A stretch of DNA of 64,000 bases from Antarctobacter heliothermus (GTDB lineage: Bacteria > Pseudomonadota > Alphaproteobacteria > Rhodobacterales > Rhodobacteraceae): NCBI RefSeq assembly GCF_002237555.1, contig NZ_CP022540.1, positions 372,001-436,000 on the forward strand. The letters are read 5' to 3'. The translations under genes and the position numbers were made by a program. Below are positions 1-8,734 of this stretch, in pieces. Within the stretch, counting starts at the first letter, position 1. Each line of letters opens with the position of its first letter. The notes below the pieces were generated by a model. The model worked only from the letters and a program-made list of their open reading frames with translations, ran no database searches and was not told the DNA's origin.

Positions 1-2
1 AG

Positions 3-596
3 TATCTCTGGCACCTGAACTACATCCGGCAGGTGCTGGGCGACGCCAAGCACCACCCGCAGGCCGCTCTGTCCCTGATGATCCTCGAAGACGGGCCACT
101 GTTTATCGCCGACACCCATGTGCATCAGCTGCCCACCGCCGAACAACTGGCCGAAACCGCCATCGGCGCGGCGCGGCATGTGCGCCGCTTTGGCATCGAA
201 CCCAAGATCGCGCTCTGTTCACAGTCGCAGTTCGGCAACCAGCAATCCGACAGCGGCGTGCGCCTGCGCGACGCCATGCAGATCCTCGACAGCCGCGACT
301 GTGACTTCAGCTACGAGGGAGAGATGAACGTCGACAGCGCGCTGGACGCCGAATTGCGCGAACGCCAGTTCCCCGGCAACCGGATGGAGGGCGCGGCCAA
401 CGTGCTGATCTTTGGCCACGCCGACGCCGCCTCGGCCACGCGCAACATCCTCAAGATGAAATCCGGCGGGCTAGAGGTTGGTCCGGTCCTGATGGGCATG
501 GGCAACCGCGCCCATATCGTCACTCCCTCGATCACCGCGCGCGGGTTGCTGAACATGGCCGCCATCGCGGGCACACCCGTGGCGCACTACGGCTAA
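3..596 (+). CDS. maeB: NADP-dependent malic enzyme, C-terminal part (5' end outside window)
   Basis: The reading frame is open from the window edge (first full codon at base 3) to TAA at 594-596, giving about 197 residues. They match the C-terminal phosphotransacetylase-like domain that follows the malic enzyme catalytic part in MaeB-type proteins, for example the stretches NVLIFGHADAASATRNILK and GPVLMGMGNRAHIVTPS. MaeB decarboxylates malate to pyruvate with NADP reduction in the cytoplasm; the PTA-like domain is regulatory (acetyl-CoA sensing) in characterised members. The catalytic half lies upstream of the window. A stand-alone phosphotransacetylase (pta) is the main alternative, but the C-terminal sequence fits the malic enzyme fusion better. 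A strong hairpin follows nine bases after the stop. Confidence 0.85.
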   Translation, partial: YLWHLNYIRQVLGDAKHHPQAALSLMILEDGPLFIADTHVHQLPTAEQLAETAIGAARHVRRFGIEPKIALCSQSQFGNQQSDSGVRLRDAMQILDSRDCDFSYEGEMNVDSALDAELRERQFPGNRMEGAANVLIFGHADAASATRNILKMKSGGLEVGPVLMGMGNRAHIVTPSITARGLLNMAAIAGTPVAHYG

Positions 597-604
597 GCCG
601 TCAC

Positions 605-633
605 GAAAAACGGCGGGCCTTCGGTCCGCCGTT
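605..633 (+). terminator. Hairpin terminator after maeB
   Basis: An inverted repeat with 11-bp arms (aacggcgggcc, ggtccgccgtt; one G-U pair) and a very short TTC loop begins nine bases after the maeB stop. There is no long T tract. A sibling with nearly the same arms follows map at 2005-2030. Confidence 0.6.
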
Positions 634-729
634 CGCCGGAGATGCTGCCGTTTGTGGTGGGACGCCTTGCAGGCTCGGCGCAAAAGACCGCTTTCCCCAA
701 AGCGCCCCTTGTAGTGAGAGCGCACTAGG

Positions 730-936
730 TCAGGCGGCTTCGATATCTTGCACCTGAACATCGGCGTTCTTGAGTTGCTGCGCCATGATCTCCGTAAAGG
801 GCAGTGTCGGGTTTGCCTCGGCAAGCATACCCACCTTTATCCAGAATTCCGCCTGCGCATTGATCGAACGACACATGACCGAACTGGACTTGCGCAGTTC
901 CTCATGCAGGGCGTCCCCGATTTTCACGATGCCCAT
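730..936 (-). CDS. ParD-like antitoxin-family protein
   Basis: A 68-residue protein resembling the ParD-like antitoxin family (PF11903): N-terminal MGIVKIGDALHEELRKSS with the spacing of a short ribbon-helix-helix, then SINAQAEFWIKVGMLAEANP, typical of this family. A strong Shine-Dalgarno (AGGAGGT, 6 nt from ATG) supports the start. No ParE-type toxin gene is adjacent; the divergent neighbour is a type I methionine aminopeptidase gene. The 30-bp palindrome at 957-986 sits about 20 bases upstream of the start codon and is the natural candidate for autoregulation, because RHH antitoxins generally bind palindromes in their own promoters. Whether it acts as an antitoxin or as a plain DNA-binding regulator of map cannot be decided from sequence. 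Confidence 0.75.
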   Translation of the reverse strand: MGIVKIGDALHEELRKSSSVMCRSINAQAEFWIKVGMLAEANPTLPFTEIMAQQLKNADVQVQDIEAA

Positions 937-956
937 CGACGCACCTCCTGTTTATC

Positions 957-986
957 TATATACGAAACGTATACGATTCGTATATA
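957..986. promoter_or_regulatory. 30-bp near-perfect palindrome, probable operator between parD-like gene and map
   Basis: Arms tatatacgaa (957-966) and ttcgtatata (977-986) are exact reverse complements, and the spacer holds the smaller palindrome cgtatacg (968-975); only two bases of the 30 break the symmetry. The hexamer cgtata/tatacg recurs four times. It is AT-rich compared with its surroundings and lies in the 113-bp divergent gap, so it probably overlaps both promoters and is bound by the ParD-like protein. Confidence 0.7.
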
Positions 987-1049
987 CGCAATACTGGCTC
1001 ACGGTCAATCTGACCTCTGTTACTGCGCCGGATTCTACAGATAGGCCAC

Positions 1050-1907
1050 ATGATGGACAGCTATATCAACGTGCCCGTCGCCCCCAAGGCAAAGGACGCA
1101 CGCAGAACCGAGAGCATCAAGCTCTATGGACCGGACGCCTTTGAGGGAATGCGCCGCGCTGGTGCCTTGACCGCCAGATGTCTGGACGGTGTGTCCGATC
1201 TTGTCCGCGATGGCACCGCATTGGCACAGATCAATTCCTTTGTTCTCGACTTCGCCGCCGCCCATGGCGCGACGCCCGCGACACTGGGCTACAAGGGCTA
1301 CCAATACGCCTGCTGCACATCCGTTAACCACGTCGTCTGCCACGGCTTCCCAAACGAGAAAAAGCTGCGCGACGGCGATATCGTCAATGTCGATGTCACG
1401 TTGATCCTTGACGGGTGGTATGGCGATTCAAGCCGGATGTATGTGGCGGGCAGGCCCTCGCGCGCGGCGGAACGGCTGATCCAGATCGCGCATGAGGCCA
1501 TGATGCAAGGCATCAACGCTGTGCGGCCCGGCGCGCGACTGGGCGATATCGGCCACGCAATCCAGACCTATGCACATTCCGAACGCTGTTCCGTAGTCCG
1601 CGACTTTTGCGGCCACGGCATCGGTCAGGTCTTTCACGACTCCCCCAATATCCTGAATTTCGGGCGGGCAGGCACCGGCCCGGAACTGCGTGAGGGTATG
1701 ATTTTCACTGTTGAACCGATGATCAATCTAGGACGCGCCGACGTAAAGACTCTCGCCGACGGCTGGACTGCCGTGACACGGGATAGATCCCTTTCCGCAC
1801 AATTCGAACACTCGATCGGAGTGACGTCCGATGGCTATGAGATATTTACACGCTCGCCCACGGGGCTGCACGCGCCGGGGCTCCAGCTTCACGCCGGTTC
1901 TGCCTAA
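1050..1907 (+). CDS. map: Type I methionine aminopeptidase
   Basis: A 285-residue M24 metallopeptidase that removes the initiator methionine from nascent proteins. All five metal ligands are visible: Asp115 (NVDV), Asp126 (YGDSS), His189 (GHGIG), Glu222 (TVEP) and Glu253 (FEHS); His98 (CHGFPN) is the usual substrate-binding histidine. The protein carries about 20 extra N-terminal residues ahead of the core. The start is the first of two adjacent ATG codons, with AGG eight bases upstream. It is divergent from the ParD-like gene, and a hairpin terminator follows. Many alphaproteobacteria have a second, housekeeping map elsewhere; this copy, next to an antitoxin-family gene, may be the accessory one (inference). 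Confidence 0.92.
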   Translation: MMDSYINVPVAPKAKDARRTESIKLYGPDAFEGMRRAGALTARCLDGVSDLVRDGTALAQINSFVLDFAAAHGATPATLGYKGYQYACCTSVNHVVCHGFPNEKKLRDGDIVNVDVTLILDGWYGDSSRMYVAGRPSRAAERLIQIAHEAMMQGINAVRPGARLGDIGHAIQTYAHSERCSVVRDFCGHGIGQVFHDSPNILNFGRAGTGPELREGMIFTVEPMINLGRADVKTLADGWTAVTRDRSLSAQFEHSIGVTSDGYEIFTRSPTGLHAPGLQLHAGSA

Positions 1908-2004
1908 CGGGCTTACGACGCTGTCGCAGCATCCGTCACATCGGGCTCAAAGCGGACATTGCGCATCGCGCCACCGTATCGCTGACCTGCACCTTTCACT
2001 GCAA

Positions 2005-2030
2005 AACGGCGGGCTTTGCGGCCCGCCGTT
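2005..2030 (+). terminator. Hairpin terminator after map
   Basis: Perfect 10-bp arms aacggcgggc (2005-2014) and gcccgccgtt (2021-2030) with a 6-nt loop, followed by CCTT. The arms are nearly the same as those of the hairpin after maeB. Confidence 0.65.
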
Positions 2031-2052
2031 CCTTAACACAGTGTAAATTCGT

Positions 2053-2104
2053 CTCTGTAAGCCCTTGATTTACAACAGGCGTGCGTCTGTCCACATGTGG
2101 ACAC
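2053..2104 (-). repeat. 52-bp intergenic repeat, copy 1 (3' of prpE)
   Basis: First of three copies (others at 16797-16848 and 57780-57831). On the plus strand it starts with ctctgtaa, has ttgat at position 13, and ends with the 16-bp perfect palindrome tgtccacatgtggaca (2088-2103). It begins 3 bases after the prpE stop on the minus strand. This copy has CATG instead of CGCG at the palindrome centre, a change that keeps the symmetry. Confidence 0.75.
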
Positions 2105-2106
2105 CC

Positions 2107-3999
2107 TCACCCCTTAGCATATCCCAGCCCCTGCAGGGCCTCGCGGATTTCATCCAAAATCGCCGGATCATCAATCGTCGCGGGCATCTTGAATTCCTCA
2201 CTGTCGGCGATTTTCACCATGGTCGCGCGCAGAATTTTCCCCGACCGAGTCTTCGGCAGGCGATCCACCACGCAGGCCAGCTTGAACGCCGCCACCGGGC
2301 CGATTTTCTCCCGCACCAGTTTGACGCATTCCTTGACGATCTCATCATGGGTCCGGTTCGTGCCCGCATTCAGGCACAGAAATCCCATCGGCAGCTGTCC
2401 CTTCAACTGATCCGTCACGCCAATCACCGCACATTCGGCCACGTCCGGATGACCGGCCAAAACCTCTTCCATCCCCCCCGTCGACAGGCGATGTCCCGCG
2501 ACGTTGATCACATCATCGGTGCGCGCCATGATGTACAGATAGCCCTCTTCGTCCTTCATCCCCGCATCGCCCGTCTCATAGTAGCCGGGGAAGGTATTGA
2601 GGTAGGATTTGCGAAAGCGATCCTCGGCATTCCATAGCGTCGGCAACGTCCCCGGCGGCAGCGGCAGCTTGATCGCGATGGCCCCCAGCGTGTCGGGACC
2701 AACCGGGTGGCCCGCCTCATCCAAAATCTGCACGTCATAGCCCGGCATCGGCTTGGCCGGGCTGCCCAGTTTGGTCGGCATCTCCTCGATGCCCAGCGGG
2801 TTGCCCGCGATGCACCAGCCGGTCTCTGTCTGCCACCAATGGTCGATCACCGGCACCTTCAGCATGTCTTGCGCCCAGGTGATGGTATCCGGGTCCGCCC
2901 GCTCACCCGCCAGATAAACCGCACGCAGCCCGCTAAGGTCGTATTTCCCGACGAACTCACCTTTGGGGTCTTCGCGTTTAACAGCCCGGAAGGCGGTTGG
3001 CGCGGTGAAGAACGACTTCACCTTATGTTCCTGGATGACCCGCCAGAACGTGCCCGCGTCAGGCGTACCCACCGGCTTGCCCTCAAACACGATGGTGGTG
3101 TTGCCATGCACCAACGGTCCGTAGGTGATATAGCTGTGCCCCACGACCCAGCCCACATCCGACGCCGCCCAGAACACATCACCCGGATCGACGTTGTAGA
3201 GGTTCTTCATGCTCCAGTTCAGCGCCACCAGATGGCCGCCGGTGTGGCGTACAACCCCCTTGGGCTGACCCGTGGTGCCAGAGGTATAGAGGATATAGGC
3301 CGGGTGGTTGCCCTCAACCGGGACACAATCAGCAGGTTCTACCCCGTACTGGAACCCGTGCCAGTTATAGTCGCGCCCCTCGATCAGCTTGGCCACTTCC
3401 TGCTCGCGCTGGAAGATCACGCAAAAGTCGGGCTTGTGCGTGGCCAGATCAATCGCGCCGTCCAGCAGCGGCTTGTAATGGATGACGCGGCCCGGCTCCA
3501 TCCCGCAGGAGGCCGCGATGATCGCCTTGGGTTTGGCGTCATCGATCCGCACCGCCAGTTCCGTCGAGGCAAAGCCGCCAAACACAACCGAATGGATCGC
3601 GCCCAACCGCGCACAGGCCAGCATCGCCTCCAGCGCCTCGGGGATCATCGGCATGTAGATGATGACGCGGTCGCCCTTTTCTATGCCCTTGGCGCGCAGG
3701 GCGCCGGCCAGATTGGCAACGCGGTTGCGCAGCTCGACAAAGGAAATCTCGCGCTTGGTATGGGTGATCGGGCTGTCGTAGATGATCGCCGTCTGCTCAC
3801 CCCGGCCCCGCTCTACATGGCGATCAACGGCGTTCCAGCAAGTGTTGACCATGCCGTCGGCAAACCACTCGTACATCTGGTCGCCCTTGTCGAAGAGCGC
3901 TTTCGAAGGCTTCCGGTCCCAATCGATAGCCTCGGCAGCTTTCATCCAGAACCCTGCTGGATCGGACTGGCAGCTGTCATAAACGTCTTGATACCCCAT
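2107..3999 (-). CDS. prpE: Propionyl-CoA synthetase (propionate--CoA ligase)
   Basis: A 630-residue AMP-forming acyl-CoA synthetase of PrpE length (about 630), which activates propionate with ATP and CoA in the cytoplasm for methylmalonyl-CoA or methylcitrate metabolism. The P-loop-like motif YTSGTTGQPKGVV lies at residues 238-250, the TGD motif in ETGDAGM near the C-terminal hinge, and the acylatable catalytic lysine is Lys588 in TRSGKILR. I chose ATG at 3999 (MGYQDVYDSC) because GGAGG precedes it; the frame stays open 38 residues further upstream without support. Acetyl-CoA synthetase is the alternative but is longer and differs at the N-terminus. Upstream TTTGCAAA sites suggest control by a short-chain fatty acid regulator. 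Confidence 0.9.
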   Translation of the reverse strand: MGYQDVYDSCQSDPAGFWMKAAEAIDWDRKPSKALFDKGDQMYEWFADGMVNTCWNAVDRHVERGRGEQTAIIYDSPITHTKREISFVELRNRVANLAGALRAKGIEKGDRVIIYMPMIPEALEAMLACARLGAIHSVVFGGFASTELAVRIDDAKPKAIIAASCGMEPGRVIHYKPLLDGAIDLATHKPDFCVIFQREQEVAKLIEGRDYNWHGFQYGVEPADCVPVEGNHPAYILYTSGTTGQPKGVVRHTGGHLVALNWSMKNLYNVDPGDVFWAASDVGWVVGHSYITYGPLVHGNTTIVFEGKPVGTPDAGTFWRVIQEHKVKSFFTAPTAFRAVKREDPKGEFVGKYDLSGLRAVYLAGERADPDTITWAQDMLKVPVIDHWWQTETGWCIAGNPLGIEEMPTKLGSPAKPMPGYDVQILDEAGHPVGPDTLGAIAIKLPLPPGTLPTLWNAEDRFRKSYLNTFPGYYETGDAGMKDEEGYLYIMARTDDVINVAGHRLSTGGMEEVLAGHPDVAECAVIGVTDQLKGQLPMGFLCLNAGTNRTHDEIVKECVKLVREKIGPVAAFKLACVVDRLPKTRSGKILRATMVKIADSEEFKMPATIDDPAILDEIREALQGLGYAKG

Positions 4000-4093
4000 G
4001 GAGAGCCTCCTTTTCCCTGACAATCGGCTTAGGCGCTGGCTTGGCAGGCAGGCAAGTCTGTTACCGATGGTCAGGACAGAATACCGCAGAACA

Positions 4094-4172
4094 TTTGCGA
4101 AATCCGCCTGCAAAGATTTGCAAACCCCTCGGATTCTTGCTGTATTCTTTGATGCGCAGGACTATTTGCAAA
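4094..4172. promoter_or_regulatory. Cluster of TTTGCAAA sites upstream of prpE
   Basis: The divergent gap between prpE and the secreted-protein gene contains TTTGCAAA at 4117-4124 and 4165-4172, 48 bp apart, and the variant tttgcgaaa at 4094-4102. TTTGCAAA is the core of the known binding site of RamB, an actinobacterial XRE/DUF955 regulator of acetate and propionate genes; related ScfR/MccR-type regulators exist in alphaproteobacteria. The assignment to such a regulator is inference. Confidence 0.55.
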
Positions 4173-4316
4173 ACTGAAAACCCCCTGGTGCCGCCGGACA
4201 AAAGATGCATCGCGGCGGTATCATCAGCCCATTTGCGCAGATGTGAACGGTTGCACGGGTTGACCTTGTGCTGTCGACATGGACTCATCCCCCGAACGGT
4301 CCAAAGGAGATTCCCT

Positions 4317-5225
4317 ATGCAAAGCAATGCCTTCAAGACGCTGATCCTGGCCATACTGGCCGCCTGCGTCTGGAGCGGCGCCGCCCGCGCGGATTGGGAA
4401 TTTATCGGTGGCGAAGAGGCGACAGTTCATACCGCCCGCGTGTGCAATGGAACGGAAGAGGTGCTGTGCCTGGAACTGGGCTGCACCACAGGAGATCCGC
4501 TGGCCTTTCGCCTGACCTCGCGGAACATGGCGGGGATGGTTGCGGCGGCGCAACTGGACACGTTGCTGTTTGTCGGCTCACAACTGGCCGGGTCGCTGGA
4601 TTTCAGCCAGTCCGGGTTGGAAAGCTTTCACGCCCCGCTGGAAGAAACTCATCTGCGCGGCATTCAGCGGCTCAAGGCGGGCATTCGGGCGCAACTGCAC
4701 GTCTGGTACAGCGGCGATGCCGCGCCCGAAGTGCATAACTTTACCCTGATCGGCAGTCGGAACGCGATCACAGCTGTGGAACAGGTCTGTCCGCAACCGG
4801 ATTTCGCCGCCCGCGAGATGGAGCGGCGGACACTGCCCGATCCGGCCACCAAGATCCTTGGCGACATGCGTGAGGCCTGCACAGTGCTGGACGGCCAGCT
4901 GTCCGTGGGCGAGGATTTCGACGTTGCCATCGACATCGACGGCAAACCACCGATGGACCTGCGGGTGAACCACGGCGCGATGGTCTGCGACAGCACACCG
5001 GACATGGTGTGCGGAGCGGCGGGTTGCCTGACCTCGTTCTGGCTGGGTTTGGACGACGGTCGCTATCGCCGGGTCTTTCTGGATGCGACCCAGGACGCCA
5101 CCCTGACCGGACAACCCGGCGTTCTGACGCTCAGCCTCAACGGCCCTCGGTGTGGCGGAGACGACACCGTTGCCTGTGACCGGATCTATGAGCTCGACGG
5201 GTTCGAGCTGAAACCGCAGCAGTAG
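4317..5225 (+). CDS. Secreted protein with two repeated Cys-rich domains, function unknown
   Basis: A 302-residue protein with a clear signal peptide (hydrophobic LILAILAACVWSGAARA, cleavage before DWEF). The mature part looks like an internal duplication: an N-terminal half with CNGTEEVLCLELGC and a C-terminal half with CDSTPDMVCGAAGC share the pattern C-x6-7-C-x4-C, each followed by a short FRL or FWL beta segment, so each half may carry a disulphide. AAAGGAGA six bases before ATG 4317 fixes the start. The gene is divergent from prpE and has no neighbour suggesting a role. I do not recognise the family; periplasmic or extracellular location is inferred from the signal peptide. Confidence 0.7.
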   Translation: MQSNAFKTLILAILAACVWSGAARADWEFIGGEEATVHTARVCNGTEEVLCLELGCTTGDPLAFRLTSRNMAGMVAAAQLDTLLFVGSQLAGSLDFSQSGLESFHAPLEETHLRGIQRLKAGIRAQLHVWYSGDAAPEVHNFTLIGSRNAITAVEQVCPQPDFAAREMERRTLPDPATKILGDMREACTVLDGQLSVGEDFDVAIDIDGKPPMDLRVNHGAMVCDSTPDMVCGAAGCLTSFWLGLDDGRYRRVFLDATQDATLTGQPGVLTLSLNGPRCGGDDTVACDRIYELDGFELKPQQ

Positions 5226-5268
5226 CAGAGCGCGTCGGGGCCCGTCACATCAGGCCCCGACAATCACA

Positions 5269-6126
5269 TTAATCCGTAAACGTGACGGAAATCACCGGAT
5301 TGCCCGGCAATCCGTCATAAGTCACGCTGGCCGATCCCTTGGCCTGCGGCGGGGCCAGCAGCGGCCCGATGGACCCGACAGAGATCAGATCCCCCGCCTT
5401 GAACTCATAGCCCTTGGACATCAGCCACAGCGCCGCGTTGACCGGGTTTCCCAGAACCGCCGCGCCCGGCGCCTGTGACAGAACCTCGCCCTCTGCGTCG
5501 CGCACCGTGACCGTCATGTCCGCCAGCGCGGCCAGCATCACCGCGCCATCCTCAACCGGCAATGGCGCGCCCAACACCCCCAGACGCGCCGCAACACCGT
5601 TTGCCGTCAGCGTCACCGCACTAATCGGCTGCCCCTCGGCGTAGGCAAGATCAGGTAGTTCAATGAATGGATGCACCGCCGAGATATGGTCGATGGCCTC
5701 TTCCAGCGTGGTGGCATCGTTGATCGCCGCATCGCCCACCACCAGAATCAGATCCGCCTCAAACAGCGACCGCGCGCCAAAGGTTGCCGACACCTCGGCC
5801 CCGTCTTCCAGCATCATGTTTTGGTACAACACGCCTGCCACCGGCTCTGCCGCGCCGAAACGCTCTTGCGCGGGTTTGCTTGTCAGCCCGGCCTTGTAGC
5901 CGATCGCCGGACCAAGATGCGGGACCAATGCGGCCACCAGCTTGTCCTGTGTGCAGCGCGCATCCTCCATGTTTCCGTCCGGGACCAACGCGGCAGCCGG
6001 TGTCTTGGCCAGATAATCGGCCACATAGGCCGCAATGGCCGCGTCGTCGGCGCAGTCGGCCCATGCCGCACCCGCCGTCAATGCAATAACGCCCGCCGTG
6101 ACGGGCAGAGCAGTAAATCTGGACAT
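5269..6126 (-). CDS. Exported FAH/2-keto-4-pentenoate hydratase-like protein
   Basis: A 285-residue protein: signal peptide (MSRFTALPVTAGVIALTAGAAWA, cleavage before DCAD), then a MhpD-like fumarylacetoacetate hydrolase superfamily domain with GPAIGYKAGLTS, LFEADLILVVGD, HPFIELPDLAY and the C-terminal GDLISVGSIGPLL. Family members hydrate 2-keto-4-pentenoate or cleave/decarboxylate related keto acids using a Glu/Asp-bound metal. Characterised members are cytoplasmic, so a signal peptide is unusual and two cysteines (DCAD, DARC) could form a disulphide. Start chosen at 6126 with GGGGAGG upstream. The gene stands alone between convergent and co-oriented neighbours; its substrate is unknown. Confidence 0.75.
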   Translation of the reverse strand: MSRFTALPVTAGVIALTAGAAWADCADDAAIAAYVADYLAKTPAAALVPDGNMEDARCTQDKLVAALVPHLGPAIGYKAGLTSKPAQERFGAAEPVAGVLYQNMMLEDGAEVSATFGARSLFEADLILVVGDAAINDATTLEEAIDHISAVHPFIELPDLAYAEGQPISAVTLTANGVAARLGVLGAPLPVEDGAVMLAALADMTVTVRDAEGEVLSQAPGAAVLGNPVNAALWLMSKGYEFKAGDLISVGSIGPLLAPPQAKGSASVTYDGLPGNPVISVTFTD

Positions 6127-6216
6127 GAAAACCTCCCCAATGTCGCTTGATCTCAGCGTGGCGCATCCCGGCGAGTCGGGCAATGAAAAGGCCGCGCGCA
6201 GACCTATCCCAAAGCC

Positions 6217-6399
6217 TCACCTGTGCCGATCACGCGGGCTGGACAGGCCGACCCGCCGTTGCAGACGGTCTGCCTCTCTCTGCGCACGCCAGAAACGACG
6301 ACGCTTGCGATCGGCAAAGAAGACCCAAGCCGATCCGATCAATGAGCGTAGCAAAATCAATTCCTCTGTGCCGAGAAGCAACAAACCCGACCAAGTCAT
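6217..6399 (-). CDS. Possible small membrane protein downstream of nadK
   Basis: A 60-residue reading frame starting 12 bases after the nadK stop. It has one hydrophobic segment (GLLLLGTEELILLRSLIGSAWVFF) followed by a very basic tail rich in Arg, the shape of a single-pass inner-membrane protein with a cytoplasmic tail. A weak GAGG lies 11 bases ahead of ATG. Close spacing suggests co-transcription with nadK. I do not recognise a family, and chance openness in high-GC DNA remains possible. Confidence 0.35.
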   Translation of the reverse strand: MTWSGLLLLGTEELILLRSLIGSAWVFFADRKRRRFWRAQREADRLQRRVGLSSPRDRHR

Positions 6400-6411
6400 C
6401 GCAAATGGACC

Positions 6412-7173
6412 TCATACGAACTGTTCGCGGATCAGACGTTCCTCCAGCCCGTGACCGGGGTCAAACAGGACATGATGCGCCACGTCCGGTTCGGACCGGA
6501 TATGCACCCGCAGAACGTCGCGCACCGCCTCACCGTCTGCCTCGGCCATAACGGGGCGCTTTTCCGGCTCCAGCACCTCAAACGTCACCCCCGCCGATTT
6601 CGGCAACAACGCGCCGCGCCAACGACGCGGGCGAAAAGCCGCAACCGGGGTCAGCGCCAGCACATCCGCGCCAATCGGCAGGATCGGACCATGCGCGGAA
6701 TAGTTATAGGCGGTGGACCCGGCAGGCGTCGACACCAGCGCCCCGTCACAGACCAGTTCCGCCATGCGCACCTGCCCATCGACGCTGATCCGCAGCCGCG
6801 CGGCCTGTGATCCCGACCGGTGCAAAGACACCTCGTTGATCGCCAGCGCATGATGGTCATGCCCATCCACACAGGTGGCGCGCATCATCAGCGGGTTGAT
6901 CACGGCCTCTTCCGCCGCTTGCAACCGCTCGACCAACCCGTGTTCCGAATATTCGTTCATCAGAAACCCGACCGTGCCCCGGTTCATGCCATAAACCGGC
7001 ACCTCCAGCGCCTGCGTCCGGTGCAGTGTGTGCAACATGAACCCGTCGCCGCCCAGCGCCACAATCACCTCTGCCCCCTGCTCGGCATGATCGCCATAGC
7101 GCCGGGACAAACCAGCCAGCGCCGCCTGTGCAATCGGCGCGCGAGAGGCACAAAAGGCGATCCGTAATGTCAT
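6412..7173 (-). CDS. nadK: NAD kinase
   Basis: A 253-residue cytoplasmic ATP-NAD kinase that makes NADP. Family hallmarks are in order: [11 protein letters not shown] (the GGDG active-site motif), [10 protein letters not shown], the NE motif in AINEVSLHR, and the second conserved block [22 protein letters not shown] at 7173 gives the normal length for alphaproteobacterial NadK; the frame remains open far upstream over glyA, but that extension is antisense to glyA and has no family resemblance. It is divergent from glyA with a 174-bp gap. Confidence 0.93.
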   Translation of the reverse strand: MTLRIAFCASRAPIAQAALAGLSRRYGDHAEQGAEVIVALGGDGFMLHTLHRTQALEVPVYGMNRGTVGFLMNEYSEHGLVERLQAAEEAVINPLMMRATCVDGHDHHALAINEVSLHRSGSQAARLRISVDGQVRMAELVCDGALVSTPAGSTAYNYSAHGPILPIGADVLALTPVAAFRPRRWRGALLPKSAGVTFEVLEPEKRPVMAEADGEAVRDVLRVHIRSEPDVAHHVLFDPGHGLEERLIREQFV

Positions 7174-7347
7174 CGGGGGTTTCCTGTCGTCTTCATTCCG
7201 AGCGGATGGAAGCACATGTTCCCCGGCAGGACCAGTGTTCGACCGTCGGTGGCGCTGGAATATTCCACTGCGTCGCTTTAGGTTCTTTGAAGCCAGCAGC
7301 GTTTCCGATACGAAACGCGCCATTAGGATTCCACAAGGAGCAGCGCC

Positions 7348-8643
7348 ATGAACGCCCCTCACCGCGACACCGGTTTCTTTACCGAGTCGCTCTCCTCCCG
7401 CGACCCCGAACTCTATGCCTCGATCACCGGCGAACTCGGCCGCCAGCGCGACGAGATAGAGTTGATCGCCTCGGAAAACATCGTTTCCAAGGCCGTGATG
7501 GAGGCGCAAGGCTCTGTCATGACCAACAAATACGCCGAAGGCTATCCTGGTCGGCGGTATTACGGTGGCTGTGACTACGTCGACGTGGCCGAAAACCTTG
7601 CCATCGAACGCGCCAAACAACTGTTTGGCTGCGACTTTGCCAACGTGCAGCCGAACTCGGGCTCGCAAGCCAACCAAGGCGTGTTCACCGCGCTGATCAA
7701 GCCGGGCGACACCATTCTGGGCATGTCGCTGGATGCAGGCGGTCACCTGACCCACGGCGCCAAGCCGAACCAGTCCGGCAAATGGTTCAACGCCATCCAA
7801 TACGGCGTGCGCCAGCAGGACAACCAGTTGGACTACGATCAGGTCGAGGCGCTGGCCAAAGAACACCTGCCCAAGCTGATCATCGCCGGCGGCTCTGCCA
7901 TCCCGCGCCAGATCGACTTTGCCAAGATGCGTGAGATTGCCGACATGGTTGGCGCGTATCTGCACGTCGACATGGCGCACTTTGCCGGTCTGGTCGCGGC
8001 AGGTGAGCACCCCTCGCCCTTCCCGCACGCGCATGTGGCGACGACGACCACCCACAAAACCCTGCGCGGTCCGCGCGGCGGCATGATCCTCACCAACGAT
8101 GAGGCACTGGCGAAGAAATTCAACTCCGCCATCTTCCCCGGCATTCAGGGCGGCCCCTTGATGCACGTCATCGCCGCCAAGGCCGTGGCCTTTGGCGAGG
8201 CACTGCGCCCTGAGTTCAAGACCTACCAGCAACAGGTGGTCAAGAACGCACAGGCCCTGTCCGATCAACTGATCAAAGGCGGGCTGGACACCGTAACCCA
8301 CGGAACCGACACCCATGTGGTGCTGGTCGATCTGCGCCCCAAGAACGTCAAAGGCAACGCCACCGAAAAGGCGCTGGGCCGCGCCCATATCACCTGCAAC
8401 AAGAACGGCGTGCCCTTTGACCCCGAAAAGCCGACCGTGACCAGCGGCATCCGCCTTGGCAGCCCCGCAGGCACCACCCGCGGTTTCGGTGAGGCAGAGT
8501 TCCGCCAGATCGCCGACTGGATCATCGAGGTCGTCGACGGACTGGCCGCCAATGGCGAAGACGGCAACGCCGAGGTCGAGGCCAAGGTAAAGGCAGAGGT
8601 CGCAGCCCTCTGCGCCCGCTTCCCGATCTACACCGACCTCTAA
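7348..8643 (+). CDS. glyA: Serine hydroxymethyltransferase
   Basis: A 431-residue PLP enzyme interconverting serine and glycine with tetrahydrofolate, the main source of C1 units. The motif [10 protein letters not shown] near residue 38, [20 protein letters not shown], and the PLP lysine in [11 protein letters not shown] are all present; length matches the family (about 430). AAGGAG lies six bases before ATG. Monocistronic: a TTCA-loop hairpin (8654) and an intrinsic terminator (8691) follow. A 12-bp palindrome (tggaatattcca, 7256-7267) lies in the upstream gap, with no known regulator assigned. Confidence 0.96.
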   Translation: MNAPHRDTGFFTESLSSRDPELYASITGELGRQRDEIELIASENIVSKAVMEAQGSVMTNKYAEGYPGRRYYGGCDYVDVAENLAIERAKQLFGCDFANVQPNSGSQANQGVFTALIKPGDTILGMSLDAGGHLTHGAKPNQSGKWFNAIQYGVRQQDNQLDYDQVEALAKEHLPKLIIAGGSAIPRQIDFAKMREIADMVGAYLHVDMAHFAGLVAAGEHPSPFPHAHVATTTTHKTLRGPRGGMILTNDEALAKKFNSAIFPGIQGGPLMHVIAAKAVAFGEALRPEFKTYQQQVVKNAQALSDQLIKGGLDTVTHGTDTHVVLVDLRPKNVKGNATEKALGRAHITCNKNGVPFDPEKPTVTSGIRLGSPAGTTRGFGEAEFRQIADWIIEVVDGLAANGEDGNAEVEAKVKAEVAALCARFPIYTDL

Positions 8644-8653
8644 ACCGGCGCTG

Positions 8654-8671
8654 GGCGGGGTTCACCCCGCC
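8654..8671. repeat. TTCA-loop hairpin, copy 1
   Basis: Arms ggcgggg and ccccgcc around TTCA, starting 10 bases after the glyA stop. Two relatives with the same TTCA loop and similar arms follow other plus-strand genes at 45570 and 56962. Confidence 0.6.
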
Positions 8672-8690
8672 ACCCTGCTGAATCAATGAA

Positions 8691-8720
8691 ACCGCCGTGG
8701 ACACGTCCACGGCGGTTTTT
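8691..8720 (+). terminator. Intrinsic terminator after glyA
   Basis: Perfect 11-bp stem accgccgtgga/tccacggcggt (8691-8701, 8706-8716) with loop CACG and a run of Ts directly after the stem: a textbook Rho-independent terminator. The A run before the stem means it may also work for the convergent gene at 8735. Confidence 0.85.
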
Positions 8721-8734
8721 CCATTCGATCGGCC

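Noticed and set aside
2707..4020. Long open frame on the plus strand opposite prpE
   Set aside because: It is the complement of a clearly coding prpE; the translation has no family resemblance and is rich in His/Arg as expected of a high-GC shadow frame.
7174..8388. Upstream extension of the nadK frame over glyA
   Set aside because: Antisense to glyA, no similarity to NadK, and ATG 7173 gives the family length.
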